From Calothrix sp. NIES-2098 (GTDB lineage Bacteria; Cyanobacteriota; Cyanobacteriia; Cyanobacteriales; Nostocaceae), in NCBI GenBank assembly GCA_002368175.1, contig AP018172.1:3284001-3348000 (forward strand): 64,000 nt of DNA, in the 5' to 3' direction. Made by a program: the position numbers and the translations under genes. The notes beneath the pieces were generated by a model. That model was given only the letters and a program-made list of their open reading frames with translations. It did no database searches and was not told the origin of the DNA. Each line of letters starts with the position of its first letter. Within the stretch, counting starts at the first letter, position 1. Shown here in pieces: positions 53,469 through 62,706 of this stretch.

Positions 53469-54600
53469 TGAATACAAATGAACTAAGCGAAATTTCAGTC
53501 AGTCTCACTACCAAAGCACTCAGATTGTGGCATAATAAGCCGACGCATACACTACTCGGCAACCAGTCGTGGAATATAACGAATCTATCAACGACATTGC
53601 TGCTGCTTTGCAACAGCCAGCGGATCTTACCTTTGAACTGCCCGATCCAGAAGACGAACAGATACCAGAGTCAGATTTTCAACAGCAGCTGGATGTGGCT
53701 TGGCAGGTATGCGATCGCTTCGATTTACAAACCGAAATCTGGCGGGGGCGAATTTTACGCGCCATCCGCGATCGCGAGAAAAAGGGGGGTGATAGTCGAG
53801 GCGCTGGTTTTCTCCGTTGGCTGAAAGAACGTGAAATCAGCAAAAGTCAAGCTTATGCCTGGATTCAACTAGCTAACAGTGCTGATACGCTGCTAGAAGA
53901 GGGGAAAATTGACCCAGGCACGGTGAATAATTTTAGTAAAAGAGCTTTTGTCGAAACTTCCAAAGCTTCGCCGGAAGTGCAACAGATGGTGAGTGAAGCA
54001 GCGCAAAAAGGCGATCGCATCACTCGGCGGGAAGTCCGTCAACTTAGCGACGAATGGACAGCTATGTCATCGGAGTTGCTACCAGAACCAGTCAAGGTCA
54101 AAGCAGCAGATAACACCCTTCCCCCGCGCTACATCGCCCCACTGGTGAAAGAATTAGAAAAACTGCCAGAACCACATCAAAAATACTTACAAAAAGAAAT
54201 TGCGGCTAACCCCGATGTCGATACCTTAAAACAGGTGACAACAGAGGCGCGTTACCTGGCAAAATATTTAAAATCTGCTGCTCAAGTGCAAGCCCTAACT
54301 CAAGCAGATATTGATATTGAAACAGCCTTAGAAGAAGCGCAAAGAGTCGGCTGTTTGACGATAGCTGCTGATTTAGTAAATCAAGCATCTCAAATCGAAC
54401 AAACCATCGCCAAGTTATACATGACTTGGAAACGCATCAGCAATTTAGCAGATCGATTGTATGTAGATACAGGAGCCAGTACGCCAAATTTGCGATCGCT
54501 TCTCAGTAGCATAGAACCTCTAGGTAGTGAAATCATGGAATTGCAACTGAGTGGCACTGTTGAACATACTATTCGCTTGCAAATTCAGGAAATGAATTAG
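53469..54600 (+). CDS. KorB/ParB-like DNA-binding protein, possibly frameshifted near its start
   Basis: The clear reading frame runs from a GTG at 53569 (343 residues) and has FLRWLKEREISKSQAYAWIQLANSADTLL then FSKRAFVETSKASPEVQQM and ITRREVRQL. This is the helix-turn-helix and following helices of ParB/KorB-type partition proteins. The GTG has no ribosome site. A second frame upstream from ATG 53469 encodes MNTNELSEISVSLTTKALRL... ending LGNQ, just where the GTG frame begins VEYNES. One missing base near 53565 would join them into about 376 residues. A frameshift, a sequence error, or a misread start are all possible. Confidence 0.6.
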
Positions 54601-54606
54601 TCAGGA

Positions 54607-54642
54607 GTCAATGGTCAAGGGTTTTGACTCTTGACCATTGAC
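54607..54642. terminator. Bidirectional hairpin of heptamer type
   Basis: GTCAATGGTCAAG (54607-54619) and CTTGACCATTGAC (54630-54642) form a perfect 13-bp stem between convergent genes. It is built from the same TCAATGGTCA-type repeat seen elsewhere in the window. Confidence 0.7.
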
Positions 54643-55469
54643 TAATTCTTAATTCCTGTTGTGGCAATCCCCCGAATAAACTGACGCTGACCGATGAGGA
54701 AGAGTACCATCACTGGCACAGTTGCAATTGTTACCGCCGCCATCATTAAAGGCCAATTGTTAGTAAATTGCTCCTGAAACTCTGCCAATGCTAGTTGTAC
54801 TGTTCTTAATTCGGGGCGTGTTGTAAAGACCAAAGGTTTAAACAAATCGTTCCACTCAGCGATAAAGGTGAATAAAAACAGCGTCACCAAAGCTGGACGT
54901 GCTAAAGGTAACATCACCCGCCACAAAACTTGCAATCGGTTCGCCCCGTCGATGGTTGCGGCTTCTTCCAACTCTACGGGAATTGTCTGGAAATATTGAC
55001 GTAACAAAAAAATTCCAAAGCCGTTAACAGCCGTTGGTAAAATCAAAGCTCCGTAGGTATTAATCAAATGTCCCGACTTCAATACCAAAAAGATAGGAAT
55101 CACCAATAACTGAAAGGGAATCACCAAAGTGGCTAAGACAACCAACAGCAGCGCTTGTCTACCCCGGAATTTCAATCGTGCTAGGGCATAACCTGCCAAT
55201 GCCGAAGTCACAATTTGAAACGCGGTGACTGCGATCGCTACTAAGGTAGAATTAGCAAACGCCAATAAAAATTTACCTCGCTGCCATGCATCTTGATAAT
55301 TAGCTAAAGTCCAGTTATTTTTCGGTAAAACTTCTGGTGTTGCTCCTCCAGGCGCAAAAGAAGTGAGGAAAACCACAAACAAGGGCAGCAAAACGATAAA
55401 AGCGCCTATTATTAATACTCCTAGGCTCAAAAAATCGGTATATTTCGGATTCCATTGTGGTTTGGACAT
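54642..55469 (-). CDS. Carbohydrate ABC transporter permease (MalG type)
   Basis: 275 residues from the ATG at 55469 (MSKPQWN); an ATG 15 bp upstream is possible. Six membrane segments and the EAA loop (ELEEAATIDGANRLQVLWRVMLP). One of two permeases of a sugar importer, but the second permease, the binding protein and the ATPase are not nearby, so it is isolated. Divergent from the ado gene. Confidence 0.85.
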   Translation of the reverse strand: MSKPQWNPKYTDFLSLGVLIIGAFIVLLPLFVVFLTSFAPGGATPEVLPKNNWTLANYQDAWQRGKFLLAFANSTLVAIAVTAFQIVTSALAGYALARLKFRGRQALLLVVLATLVIPFQLLVIPIFLVLKSGHLINTYGALILPTAVNGFGIFLLRQYFQTIPVELEEAATIDGANRLQVLWRVMLPLARPALVTLFLFTFIAEWNDLFKPLVFTTRPELRTVQLALAEFQEQFTNNWPLMMAAVTIATVPVMVLFLIGQRQFIRGIATTGIKN

Positions 55470-55564
55470 GAGTTTTGCTTTCAAGCATTTGTGTTTGTAG
55501 TACTAGAGCATCGCCCCCAGCAACAGCTAATCTATAAACATAGTGACTTGTTAAGTTAAATTAA

Positions 55565-55600
55565 ATCACAGTGATTGTTACCCTAAACTCATAAGGGTAA
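55565..55600. promoter_or_regulatory. Dyads upstream of ado
   Basis: ATCACAGTGAT (55565-55575) is an 11-bp palindrome, and TTACCCT (55578-55584) with AGGGTAA (55594-55600) is a second dyad, both in the 179 bp between the sugar permease and ado. Operator function is a guess. Confidence 0.3.
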
Positions 55601-55648
55601 ATTTATTTTCGGTATCAAATGATTCACGTTTACAGGGGTAAAGATAAC

Positions 55649-56344
55649 ATGCAGCAGATTACAGAGCAATCTGAAATTGATTTCCAAAGCGAAAAATACA
55701 AAGACGCCTACAGCCGCATTAATGCGATTGTAATTGAAGGCGAACAAGAAGCTTTTGAGAATTACATTAAATTGGCTGAACTGCTGCCGGAACATCAAGA
55801 GCAATTGATTCGCCTATCTAAAATGGAAAGCCGCCATAAGAAAGGATTTGAAGCTTGTGGACGCAATTTACAGGTAGTGCCAGATCTGCAATTTGCCAAA
55901 GAATTTTTCTTGGGACTGCACAGCAACTTCCAAAAAGCAGCGGCAGAGGGCAAAGTGGTTACTTGCTTGCTGATTCAGTCTTTGATTATTGAATGTTTTG
56001 CGATCGCAGCATACAACATCTACATCCCTGTTGCTGATGATTTTGCCCGCAAAATTACTGAGGGAGTAGTAAAAGATGAATACAGCCATCTTAACTTTGG
56101 CGAAGTTTGGTTGAAAGAAAACTTTGCTGAATCAAAAACTGAACTAGAAGAGGCAAACCGTCAAAACCTTCCCATTGTATGGAAAATGCTCAATCAAGTT
56201 GCAGATGATGCTCAAGTTTTGGCAATGGAAAAGGATGCTTTGGTTGAAGATTTCATGATTCAATACGGTGAAGCATTAAGTAACATCGGCTTCAGTACTC
56301 GCGACATTATGCGTCTCTCAGCCTACGGTCTCACAGCTGCTTAA
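55649..56344 (+). CDS. ado: Aldehyde deformylating oxygenase
   Basis: 231 residues from the ATG at 55649, after AGGGG; upstream in-frame starts are unlikely. It is a di-iron ferritin-like enzyme that converts fatty aldehydes to alkanes and formate, using O2 and reduced ferredoxin. Metal ligands match the family: E32, E60, H63, E115, E144 and H147. Followed after 139 bp by the acyl-ACP reductase that supplies its aldehyde. Confidence 0.96.
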   Translation: MQQITEQSEIDFQSEKYKDAYSRINAIVIEGEQEAFENYIKLAELLPEHQEQLIRLSKMESRHKKGFEACGRNLQVVPDLQFAKEFFLGLHSNFQKAAAEGKVVTCLLIQSLIIECFAIAAYNIYIPVADDFARKITEGVVKDEYSHLNFGEVWLKENFAESKTELEEANRQNLPIVWKMLNQVADDAQVLAMEKDALVEDFMIQYGEALSNIGFSTRDIMRLSAYGLTAA

Positions 56345-56483
56345 ATATCACCTATAGGGGTAACTCCTAATGTTGCCCCTGATATATATTACGCTTTGTG
56401 TAGTATTTTTAAGGGTAAGTAGTTCGCTCTTAACCCACTTAATTCCACGCTTTCGACGCAGCACGCGCTTAATATATCAATAC

Positions 56484-57503
56484 ATGTTTGGTCTAATTGG
56501 ACATCTTACTAGTTTGGAACACGCTCAAGCCGTAGCTAAAGACTTGGGATACCCAGAATATGCCGATCAAGGGCTAGATTTTTGGTGCAGCGCCCCGCCC
56601 CAAATTGTTGATAACATCACTGTTACTAGTGTTACTGGGCAAAAAATAGAAGGACGGTATGTAGAATCTTGCTTCTTACCAGAGATGCTGGCAAATCGCC
56701 GGATTAAAGCGGCGACACGCAAAATCCTGAATGCTATGGCCCATGCGCAAAAGCATGGTATAAATATCACGGCTTTAGGTGGATTTTCCTCGATTATTTT
56801 TGAAAACTTTAGCTTGGAGCAATTTAGCCAAGTTCGTAATATCAAACTAGAGTTTGAACGCTTTACTACAGGTAATACTCATACTGCCTATGTTATTTGT
56901 CGGCAGGTAGAAGAAGCGTCAAAACAATTAGGAATTGAGTTGTCGAAAGCAACCGTGGCTGTATGTGGTGCAACAGGGGATATTGGCAGTGCAGTCACTC
57001 GCTGGCTAGATGCGAAAACAGATGTCAAAGAACTACTACTAATAGCCCGTAATCAAGAAAGGTTGCAATATTTACAATCTGAATTGGGGCGGGGCAAAAT
57101 TATGTCTTTAGATGAAGCTCTACCCCAAGCTGATATCGTCGTTTGGGTTGCTAGTATGCCCAAAGGTGTAGAAATTGACCCCAAAGTTTTGAAACAACCT
57201 TGTTTGCTGATTGATGGTGGCTATCCTAAAAATTTAGGGACAAAAATTCAGCATCCAGGCGTATATGTGTTAAATGGTGGGATTGTTGAGCATTCTCTAG
57301 ACATTGACTGGAAAATTATGAAAATCGTCAATATGGAGGTGCCAGCACGTCAGTTGTTTGCTTGTTTTGCGGAATCAATGCTCCTGGAATTTGAGAAGTT
57401 ATACACGAACTTTTCTTGGGGGCGCAATCAGATTACCGTAGACAAAATGGAGCAGATTGGTCGGGTTTCAGTTAAGCATGGATTTAGACCACTGCTGGTT
57501 TAG
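56484..57503 (+). CDS. aar: Long-chain acyl-ACP reductase
   Basis: 339 residues from the ATG at 56484 (MFGLIGHLTS), the standard length; the frame extends upstream without a start of family type. NADPH-binding motif CGATGDIGSAV at 161-171. C294 is the expected acyl-thioester cysteine of this family. It reduces acyl-ACP to fatty aldehyde for ADO, so ado and aar form the cyanobacterial alkane pathway. A hairpin and then accA follow. Confidence 0.96.
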   Translation: MFGLIGHLTSLEHAQAVAKDLGYPEYADQGLDFWCSAPPQIVDNITVTSVTGQKIEGRYVESCFLPEMLANRRIKAATRKILNAMAHAQKHGINITALGGFSSIIFENFSLEQFSQVRNIKLEFERFTTGNTHTAYVICRQVEEASKQLGIELSKATVAVCGATGDIGSAVTRWLDAKTDVKELLLIARNQERLQYLQSELGRGKIMSLDEALPQADIVVWVASMPKGVEIDPKVLKQPCLLIDGGYPKNLGTKIQHPGVYVLNGGIVEHSLDIDWKIMKIVNMEVPARQLFACFAESMLLEFEKLYTNFSWGRNQITVDKMEQIGRVSVKHGFRPLLV

Positions 57504-57513
57504 TTATTGGTCA

Positions 57514-57549
57514 TTAGTCATTAGTTATAAGTTAATTACTAATGACTAA
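57514..57549. repeat. Heptamer-type hairpin between aar and accA
   Basis: TTAGTCATTAGT (57514-57525) and ACTAATGACTAA (57538-57549) form a perfect 12-bp stem. It may end or stabilise the alkane-gene transcript. Confidence 0.6.
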
Positions 57550-57614
57550 TTAGATCCTACTCCCCATTACCTACATTCCAACTCTGAACAACTCAACACT
57601 CATAAACTTGTAAG

Positions 57615-58595
57615 ATGGCAACTACCGAGCGTAAACCGCTACTGTTAGATTTTGAAAAGCCGCTAGCAGAACTCGCCACCCGAATCGATCAAATTCGGCA
57701 ACTTGCAGAAGAAAATGGCGTCGATGTATCTGGTCAAATACGCCAATTAGAAGCACGCGCTATGCAACTGCGTGAGGAAATTTTTACTAGCCTATCTCCA
57801 TCTCAGAGATTGCAAGTGGCTCGTCATCCCCGCCGCCCTAGTACTCTCGATTACATTCAGGCTATCAGTGATGAATGGATGGAGTTACATGGCGATCGCT
57901 GTGGTGGTGACGATCCGGCTTTAGTGGGTGGTGTCGGTCGTTTGGGTGGACAGCCTGTAGTGATGTTGGGTCATCAAAAAGGGCGAGATACCAAGGATAA
58001 CATTGCCCGGAACTTTGGTATGCCCTATCCAGGCGGCTATCGCAAAGCGCTGCGGTTGATGGAACACGCCAACAAGTTTTCCATGCCGATTTTAACTTTT
58101 ATCGACACGCCAGGAGCTTGGTCTGGGGTAGAAGCCGAACATCAAGGTCAAGGAGAAGCGATCGCTTACAATTTGCGCGAAATGTTCTGCTTTGATGTAC
58201 CCATTATCTGTACGGTCATTGGTGAGGGCGGTTCTGGTGGCGCACTCGGTATTGGGGTAGGCGATCGCCTGATGATGTTTGAACACTCTGTCTATACTGT
58301 AGCCACCCCCGAAGCCTGTGCCGCCATTTTGTGGAAGGATGCTGCTAAGGCTCCCCAAGCCGCTACAGCTTTGAAAATTATTTCCCATGACTTGAAAAAC
58401 TTGGGCATTATCGACCAAATATTACCCGAACCGATCGGTGGCGCTCATTCTGACCCTATAGAAGCCGCTAACACTCTCAAACAAGCTCTATTGGAAAACT
58501 TAGACGAACTCAACCGTTTAACCGCTTCCGAACGCCGCCAACTGCGCTATGAAAAATTCCGTAAAATTGGCGTTTTTACAGAAGTTGCTCACTAA
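57615..58595 (+). CDS. accA: Acetyl-CoA carboxylase carboxyltransferase subunit alpha
   Basis: 326 residues, the usual length. It is the alpha subunit of the carboxyltransferase that makes malonyl-CoA for fatty acid synthesis. The HPRRPSTLDYI stretch, the MPYPGGYRKALRLM region and GEGGSGGALGIGVGD are conserved. Linking it with ado and aar is known across cyanobacteria and joins fatty acid supply to alkane production. Confidence 0.96.
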   Translation: MATTERKPLLLDFEKPLAELATRIDQIRQLAEENGVDVSGQIRQLEARAMQLREEIFTSLSPSQRLQVARHPRRPSTLDYIQAISDEWMELHGDRCGGDDPALVGGVGRLGGQPVVMLGHQKGRDTKDNIARNFGMPYPGGYRKALRLMEHANKFSMPILTFIDTPGAWSGVEAEHQGQGEAIAYNLREMFCFDVPIICTVIGEGGSGGALGIGVGDRLMMFEHSVYTVATPEACAAILWKDAAKAPQAATALKIISHDLKNLGIIDQILPEPIGGAHSDPIEAANTLKQALLENLDELNRLTASERRQLRYEKFRKIGVFTEVAH

Positions 58596-58985
58596 CAACC
58601 TTGAGATGCTTGATTAGCATGGCAGCAATGCTATAATTGCCTATGACGCTTAAAGATTTTTAACAATCTTCTCAGTCATGGGCGTTTTCATGTTTGACAA
58701 ATTAAGTTAACTAGATAATTGATTTATCTAGCTATTGGATAATTAATCTTGAGTGTTCGGATGAAATTTCCCAGACGAACAAAATTTTGTTATCCCTGGG
58801 CAAGTACTTAATCAAAAAACAAACCCATCCTGGCAGTGTAATGTAACATTTGCCAATAATCATCATCGGATTTTTTAGATTTATTTAATCTATTGTTTAG
58901 ATTCGTTTAATCTATAGCAAGCCGAGAGATTTAAATAATGGGGTAGTAATAAGCTCGCCGAACCGCCAACAAATCTGGAGATAGC
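58596..58985. other. Region between accA and SDR gene
   Basis: No frame. It holds the twin dyad at 58874-58917 and the promoter of the SDR gene. Confidence 0.45.
58874..58917 (+). promoter_or_regulatory. Two tandem dyads TAGATT-N5-AATCTA
   Basis: TTTAGATTTATTTAATCTAT and TTTAGATTCGTTTAATCTAT each contain TAGATT and AATCTA around five bases. Units of 22 bp adjoin head to tail, about 70 bp before the SDR gene. A pair of dyads two helical turns apart suits cooperative repressor or activator binding. Confidence 0.5.
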
Positions 58986-59711
58986 ATGAGCGTTGAGCCG
59001 AAACGACGCGCCCTAATTACTGGGGCAAGTAGTGGAATTGGAAAAGCAACAGCTTTGGCATTTGCGAAGGCGGGAATAGATGTCGCCTTAGTCAGCCGTT
59101 CCCTTGAGAAGTTGGAGGCAGTTGCAATAGCAGCAAAGCATACAGGAGTAGAAGCGAAAAGTTATGCTGTCGATTTAGCTGATGTTTGGCAAGTAAAAAC
59201 CCAAATACAAGCGATCGCTAATGAATTTGGCGATATCGATATTCTGGTCAATAGTGCTGGAATAGCATACACAGCCAACTTAAGCGAAACTCCTTTAGAA
59301 GATTGGCAGCAAACGATCAACTTAAATCTAACTAGCGTCTTCCAGTGCATTATGGGGATTTTGCCAGGAATGCGCGATCGCGGCAGCGGCACAATTATCA
59401 ATATCGTCTCCATTGCCGGGAAGCAAGCTTTTGCTAATTGGGGTGCATACAGCGTCAGTAAAGCTGGTTTAATTGCTCTTTCTCAAACCCTAGCGCAAGA
59501 AGAACGCGCCCACGGGATTCGCGTCACAGCGATTTGTCCTGGAGCCGTTAATACCGAACTTTGGGATACAGAAACAGTCCACGCCAACTTTGACCGTTCC
59601 AAAATGTTAACGCCGGAAATTGTTGCTCAGTCGATTCTGCACACAGCTTTATTACCACCACAAGCAGTCATTGATGAATTAACTCTCATGCCCAGTGCTG
59701 GCGTTCTCTAA
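58986..59711 (+). CDS. Short-chain dehydrogenase/reductase
   Basis: A 241-residue NAD(P)-dependent oxidoreductase. Cofactor motif TGASSGIG (12-19), NSAG near 89-92, and catalytic S142, Y155 and K159 (YSVSK). It may reduce a ketone, as FabG does, or another carbonyl; the substrate is unknown. It lies between accA and folE, an arrangement that recurs in cyanobacterial alkane gene regions. Confidence 0.9.
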   Translation: MSVEPKRRALITGASSGIGKATALAFAKAGIDVALVSRSLEKLEAVAIAAKHTGVEAKSYAVDLADVWQVKTQIQAIANEFGDIDILVNSAGIAYTANLSETPLEDWQQTINLNLTSVFQCIMGILPGMRDRGSGTIINIVSIAGKQAFANWGAYSVSKAGLIALSQTLAQEERAHGIRVTAICPGAVNTELWDTETVHANFDRSKMLTPEIVAQSILHTALLPPQAVIDELTLMPSAGVL

Positions 59712-59728
59712 TCAATCCTGCGTTGTTT

Positions 59729-59771
59729 GTCATTTGTTGTACTCATAACAAATGACTAATGACTAATGACT
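59729..59771. repeat. Hairpin plus AATGACT heptamers between SDR and folE genes
   Basis: GTCATTTGTT (59729-59738) and AACAAATGAC (59747-59756) form a 10-bp stem; AATGACT is then repeated three times from 59751 to 59771. Confidence 0.65.
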
Positions 59772-59791
59772 AACCCTTACTAAGACTTAAT

Positions 59792-60499
59792 ATGACTATC
59801 GCGAGTTCTAACGGTTCTAATCGCTCTCAATCGCCTTTAATTCCCAACTTGGCAGATGCTATAACTCCCAGACCCGATCGCAATACCCACGACGGACACG
59901 AGCCAGAGTTGCACACTCCTAAAGACGAGGAGATGGAGCAAATGAGCCAAGCAGTACGGCAAATACTATTGGGTGTGGGAGAAGACCCCGAACGTGAAGG
60001 TCTGTTGAAAACGCCCAAGCGAGTAGCAGAGGCTATGCGGTTTCTGACGAGTGGCTACAACCAATCTCTAGAAGAACTGGTGAATGGAGCCATCTTTGAT
60101 GAAGGGCATAACGAGATGGTTTTAGTCCGGGATATTAATTTCTTTAGCCTGTGCGAACACCATATGTTGCCTTTTATGGGTAGAGCGCATGTTGCTTATA
60201 TCCCGAATCAAAAAGTTGTTGGATTAAGTAAGTTGGCTCGGATTGTCGAGATGTACTCTCGTCGCCTGCAAGTACAAGAAAGACTCACCCGTCAAATTGC
60301 AGAAGCGGTTCAGACGATCTTAGAACCTCAAGGCGTTGCCGTAGTCATGGAAGCTACTCATATGTGCATGGTGATGCGGGGTGTGCAAAAACCAGGTTCT
60401 TGGACTGTCACCAGCGCGATGCTTGGCGTGTTCCAAGAACAACAGAAAACCCGCGAAGAATTTTTGAACTTGATTCGTCACCAAGCAGCCTTCTTTTAA
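59792..60499 (+). CDS. folE: GTP cyclohydrolase I
   Basis: A 235-residue enzyme that opens GTP to dihydroneopterin triphosphate, the first step to folate and pterins. Zinc ligands C121 and H124 (SLCEHHMLPF) and C192 (HMCMVMRG) have the family spacing. The first 45 residues are a variable extension. It converges with trpF, and the 40 bp between them holds a GGATGAAG/CTTCATCC inverted repeat. Confidence 0.95.
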   Translation: MTIASSNGSNRSQSPLIPNLADAITPRPDRNTHDGHEPELHTPKDEEMEQMSQAVRQILLGVGEDPEREGLLKTPKRVAEAMRFLTSGYNQSLEELVNGAIFDEGHNEMVLVRDINFFSLCEHHMLPFMGRAHVAYIPNQKVVGLSKLARIVEMYSRRLQVQERLTRQIAEAVQTILEPQGVAVVMEATHMCMVMRGVQKPGSWTVTSAMLGVFQEQQKTREEFLNLIRHQAAFF

Positions 60500-60539
60500 G
60501 GATGAAGTTTAAAGGATGAAGGATGAAAAATTTCAGTCT

Positions 60540-61196
60540 TCATACTTCATCCTTTACCCTTTTTACAGTCCCTAGCCTGGTAAACAACTTGGCGACTTTA
60601 TCTAAATCTTTATCTCCTGGTGTCTTTTCTACGCCACTAGATAAATCAATGCCGTTGGGTTGTACCATACTGAGGGCATCCAAAATATTATCTGGCGTAA
60701 GTCCCCCAGCTAGAAACCAAGGGCAACTGGGGCTAAATTTTTGTAGCATATTCCAATCTAAGGTTTGACCTGTACCGCCAAGATGCTGGGGATGATAGGC
60801 ATCAAGCAATAACGTGTCTATATAATTCGTATACTCAGCCACTTGCTCAAGATGCTCGCTGCTGCGAATCCTAAAGGCTTTAATAATTTCTAAGTCTGGC
60901 AAAGCTTGGCGCAATAACGAGCAAAATTCTACTGATTCATTACCGTGTAACTGCACGCTAGTTAAACCAGACTCGATCGCTATTTGCTGGATTTCTGTAA
61001 TACTAGTGTTAGCAAACACACCGATTTTATCAATGTTGTTTGGTAGTTGTGCCACCGCTGCTTGAATTTGCAGTACATTAACATAACGGGGTGAAGTTGG
61101 TACACAAATAAATCCTAGTGCTGTTGCGCCCAGAGAGGCGATCGCTACAGACTGTTGTGGTTGGGTTATACCGCAAATTTTAACTCGCATAGTCAA
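60540..61196 (-). CDS. trpF: Phosphoribosylanthranilate isomerase
   Basis: A 218-residue TIM-barrel enzyme of tryptophan synthesis (PRA to CdRP). VKICGITQPQ at the N-terminus holds the catalytic Cys. LAGGLTPDNI and DLSSGVEKTPGDKD near the C-terminus bind phosphate. It stands apart from other trp genes, as is usual in cyanobacteria. The last codons run into intergenic repeat sequence. Confidence 0.95.
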   Translation of the reverse strand: MTMRVKICGITQPQQSVAIASLGATALGFICVPTSPRYVNVLQIQAAVAQLPNNIDKIGVFANTSITEIQQIAIESGLTSVQLHGNESVEFCSLLRQALPDLEIIKAFRIRSSEHLEQVAEYTNYIDTLLLDAYHPQHLGGTGQTLDWNMLQKFSPSCPWFLAGGLTPDNILDALSMVQPNGIDLSSGVEKTPGDKDLDKVAKLFTRLGTVKRVKDEV

Positions 61197-61319
61197 TGAC
61201 TTATATAGGATAAATACCTACATAAAGGTAGATATTTTGGCAATTATTTCTAGTTTTTTCCTAATAAATTTTATAATCTTGAAGGCTTACATTTATTTGC
61301 CTATTTAGGAGATACAAGC

Positions 61320-61574
61320 TTGATTTCATCAATTTTACTAGCAGCAGCTACATCTGTTCCTGCAACACCTGCATGGAATCCCACAGTAGCAGCTATCATC
61401 AGCATTAGTAGCTTAGTAGTTCTTTTGCTATCTACCAGAATTGAAAAGCCCAATGTTGGCCCTAAATTGCCTGGTCTTCCTGTAAGTATTCCCACATTCA
61501 TCGGTGCAATGGCTTTTGGTCATATTATCGGTGTTGGGATTGTTTTAGGATTGACTAACATCGGTCGTTTGTAG
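61320..61574 (+). CDS. psaK: Photosystem I reaction centre subunit PsaK
   Basis: 84 residues starting at TTG (61320) after a strong AGGAGAT site. Two membrane segments (about 20-40 and 58-78) joined by the stromal loop TRIEKPNVGPKLPGL, which is typical of PsaK. The protein sits at the PSI edge and binds chlorophyll. The short N-terminus is processed in other species. Confidence 0.92.
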   Translation: MISSILLAAATSVPATPAWNPTVAAIISISSLVVLLLSTRIEKPNVGPKLPGLPVSIPTFIGAMAFGHIIGVGIVLGLTNIGRL

Positions 61575-61664
61575 TTGTGATTCATTAAGACTATTAATTC
61601 AGGTCTGTTTGAATCCAAAACACCGAAAACCTATTAAGCTAGCTTATAGATCTGTTTGGAAAAT

Positions 61665-61695
61665 AGGGCATTGGGCATTTGCCCTTTGTCCTTTT
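61665..61695 (+). terminator. Candidate terminator after psaK
   Basis: AGGGCA (61665-61670) and TGCCCT (61680-61685), then TTGTCCTTTTTCC. The rest of 61575-61904 shows no gene. Confidence 0.5.
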
Positions 61696-61904
61696 TCCTT
61701 TGCTAGTGGGTATCCGATCGCATAACCTTCAGCTTTATACAAAGCACCTGTCGTCAAATTGCTCGTTATAAAAAATTGTTGTACCTATGTGAGCTTTTAC
61801 GATCTTAGATGCAGTCTCCCCAGTACTAAATTTTGCTAAATTTCTGGCTCCAGAGATAATGGAGTGATATTGTTTTTCAGCAGATGACTGAGATGTGCTG
61901 AGAT

Positions 61905-62192
61905 TCAATTATTCAATTTTCTGACAAAATCACATACTAAATAAACTATTTGATAGCAGAACCAGCGAATTGGTTTGATAATAAATGTAAATATAAAACC
62001 CTGAAATATTTCTTTAGCTGGTTCGTAACAGTAATATAAAATCATCAGTAACGGCAAAAAGATTGCATACACAAAAAAAGTCGGGATTAAGGAAAGATTC
62101 TGCGCAATCTTGCGAACTTGTACTTCACCACGAGAAAGTTTTTCAGTGTCTATTTCATCAAGACTTTCCATGTAAAAAACTGGTAAAAGCAT
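61905..62192 (-). CDS. Small membrane protein of unknown function
   Basis: A 95-residue frame with a charged start (MESLDEIDTEKLSRGEVQVRK) and two hydrophobic segments (about 34-54 and 62-85). The family is not recognised. A later ATG at residue 8 may be the true start. Plausible, but the region is AT-rich. Confidence 0.5.
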   Translation of the reverse strand: MLLPVFYMESLDEIDTEKLSRGEVQVRKIAQNLSLIPTFFVYAIFLPLLMILYYCYEPAKEIFQGFIFTFIIKPIRWFCYQIVYLVCDFVRKLNN

Positions 62193-62706
62193 ACTGTCTC
62201 TCTCAAAAATATAGTATTACTAAATCCAGTGTTAAACTCACCCTAACATAATCCTAATTTTCAAGAAGTTCAGGTTTTTACAAAAAAGTAGAAAATTCGT
62301 AATTTTTTTTAATTAAGTTAGAGAGAGTAACAAAAAAACTCTAAATTTAGTTGTTTTACAAAAATTAGCGGAATTTTGCATTAATAAATGCTTCAGTTTT
62401 TTTAACAAATTGTGTTGTTCTGGTAGTTAGTTAAATTTGCGACTTAAGAAAATGTTGCTTTCTGAAGTTGCACTAATTTGTTGATTCTTTAGGAAGAAGA
62501 ATTTTATTTTCTCACAGTGATTTAATAGGATTAATTGTCTATTCTAGAAATGAGAGTATAGCCATTAACGCCTGGTAAAGCTGTTATTCCAGGCATATTT
62601 GGCGATCGCTCTCTGGCTTGATTTTCGGCAAATATCCAGTATAAAAACATACTTGTATCCTTTATATCATCTGGAAATCTAAAGATCTACTTTTTAGGAC
62701 AATGTC
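62193..62706. other. AT-rich intergenic region before the protease gene
   Basis: No frame. A GTA-N8-TAC (NtcA-like) at 62639-62652 lacks a properly placed -10 and is likely chance. Confidence 0.4.

Noticed and set aside
62639..62652. GTA-N8-TAC, NtcA-like site before the M50 protease gene
   Set aside because: No -10 element about 22 nt downstream; several such matches are expected by chance in 64 kb.
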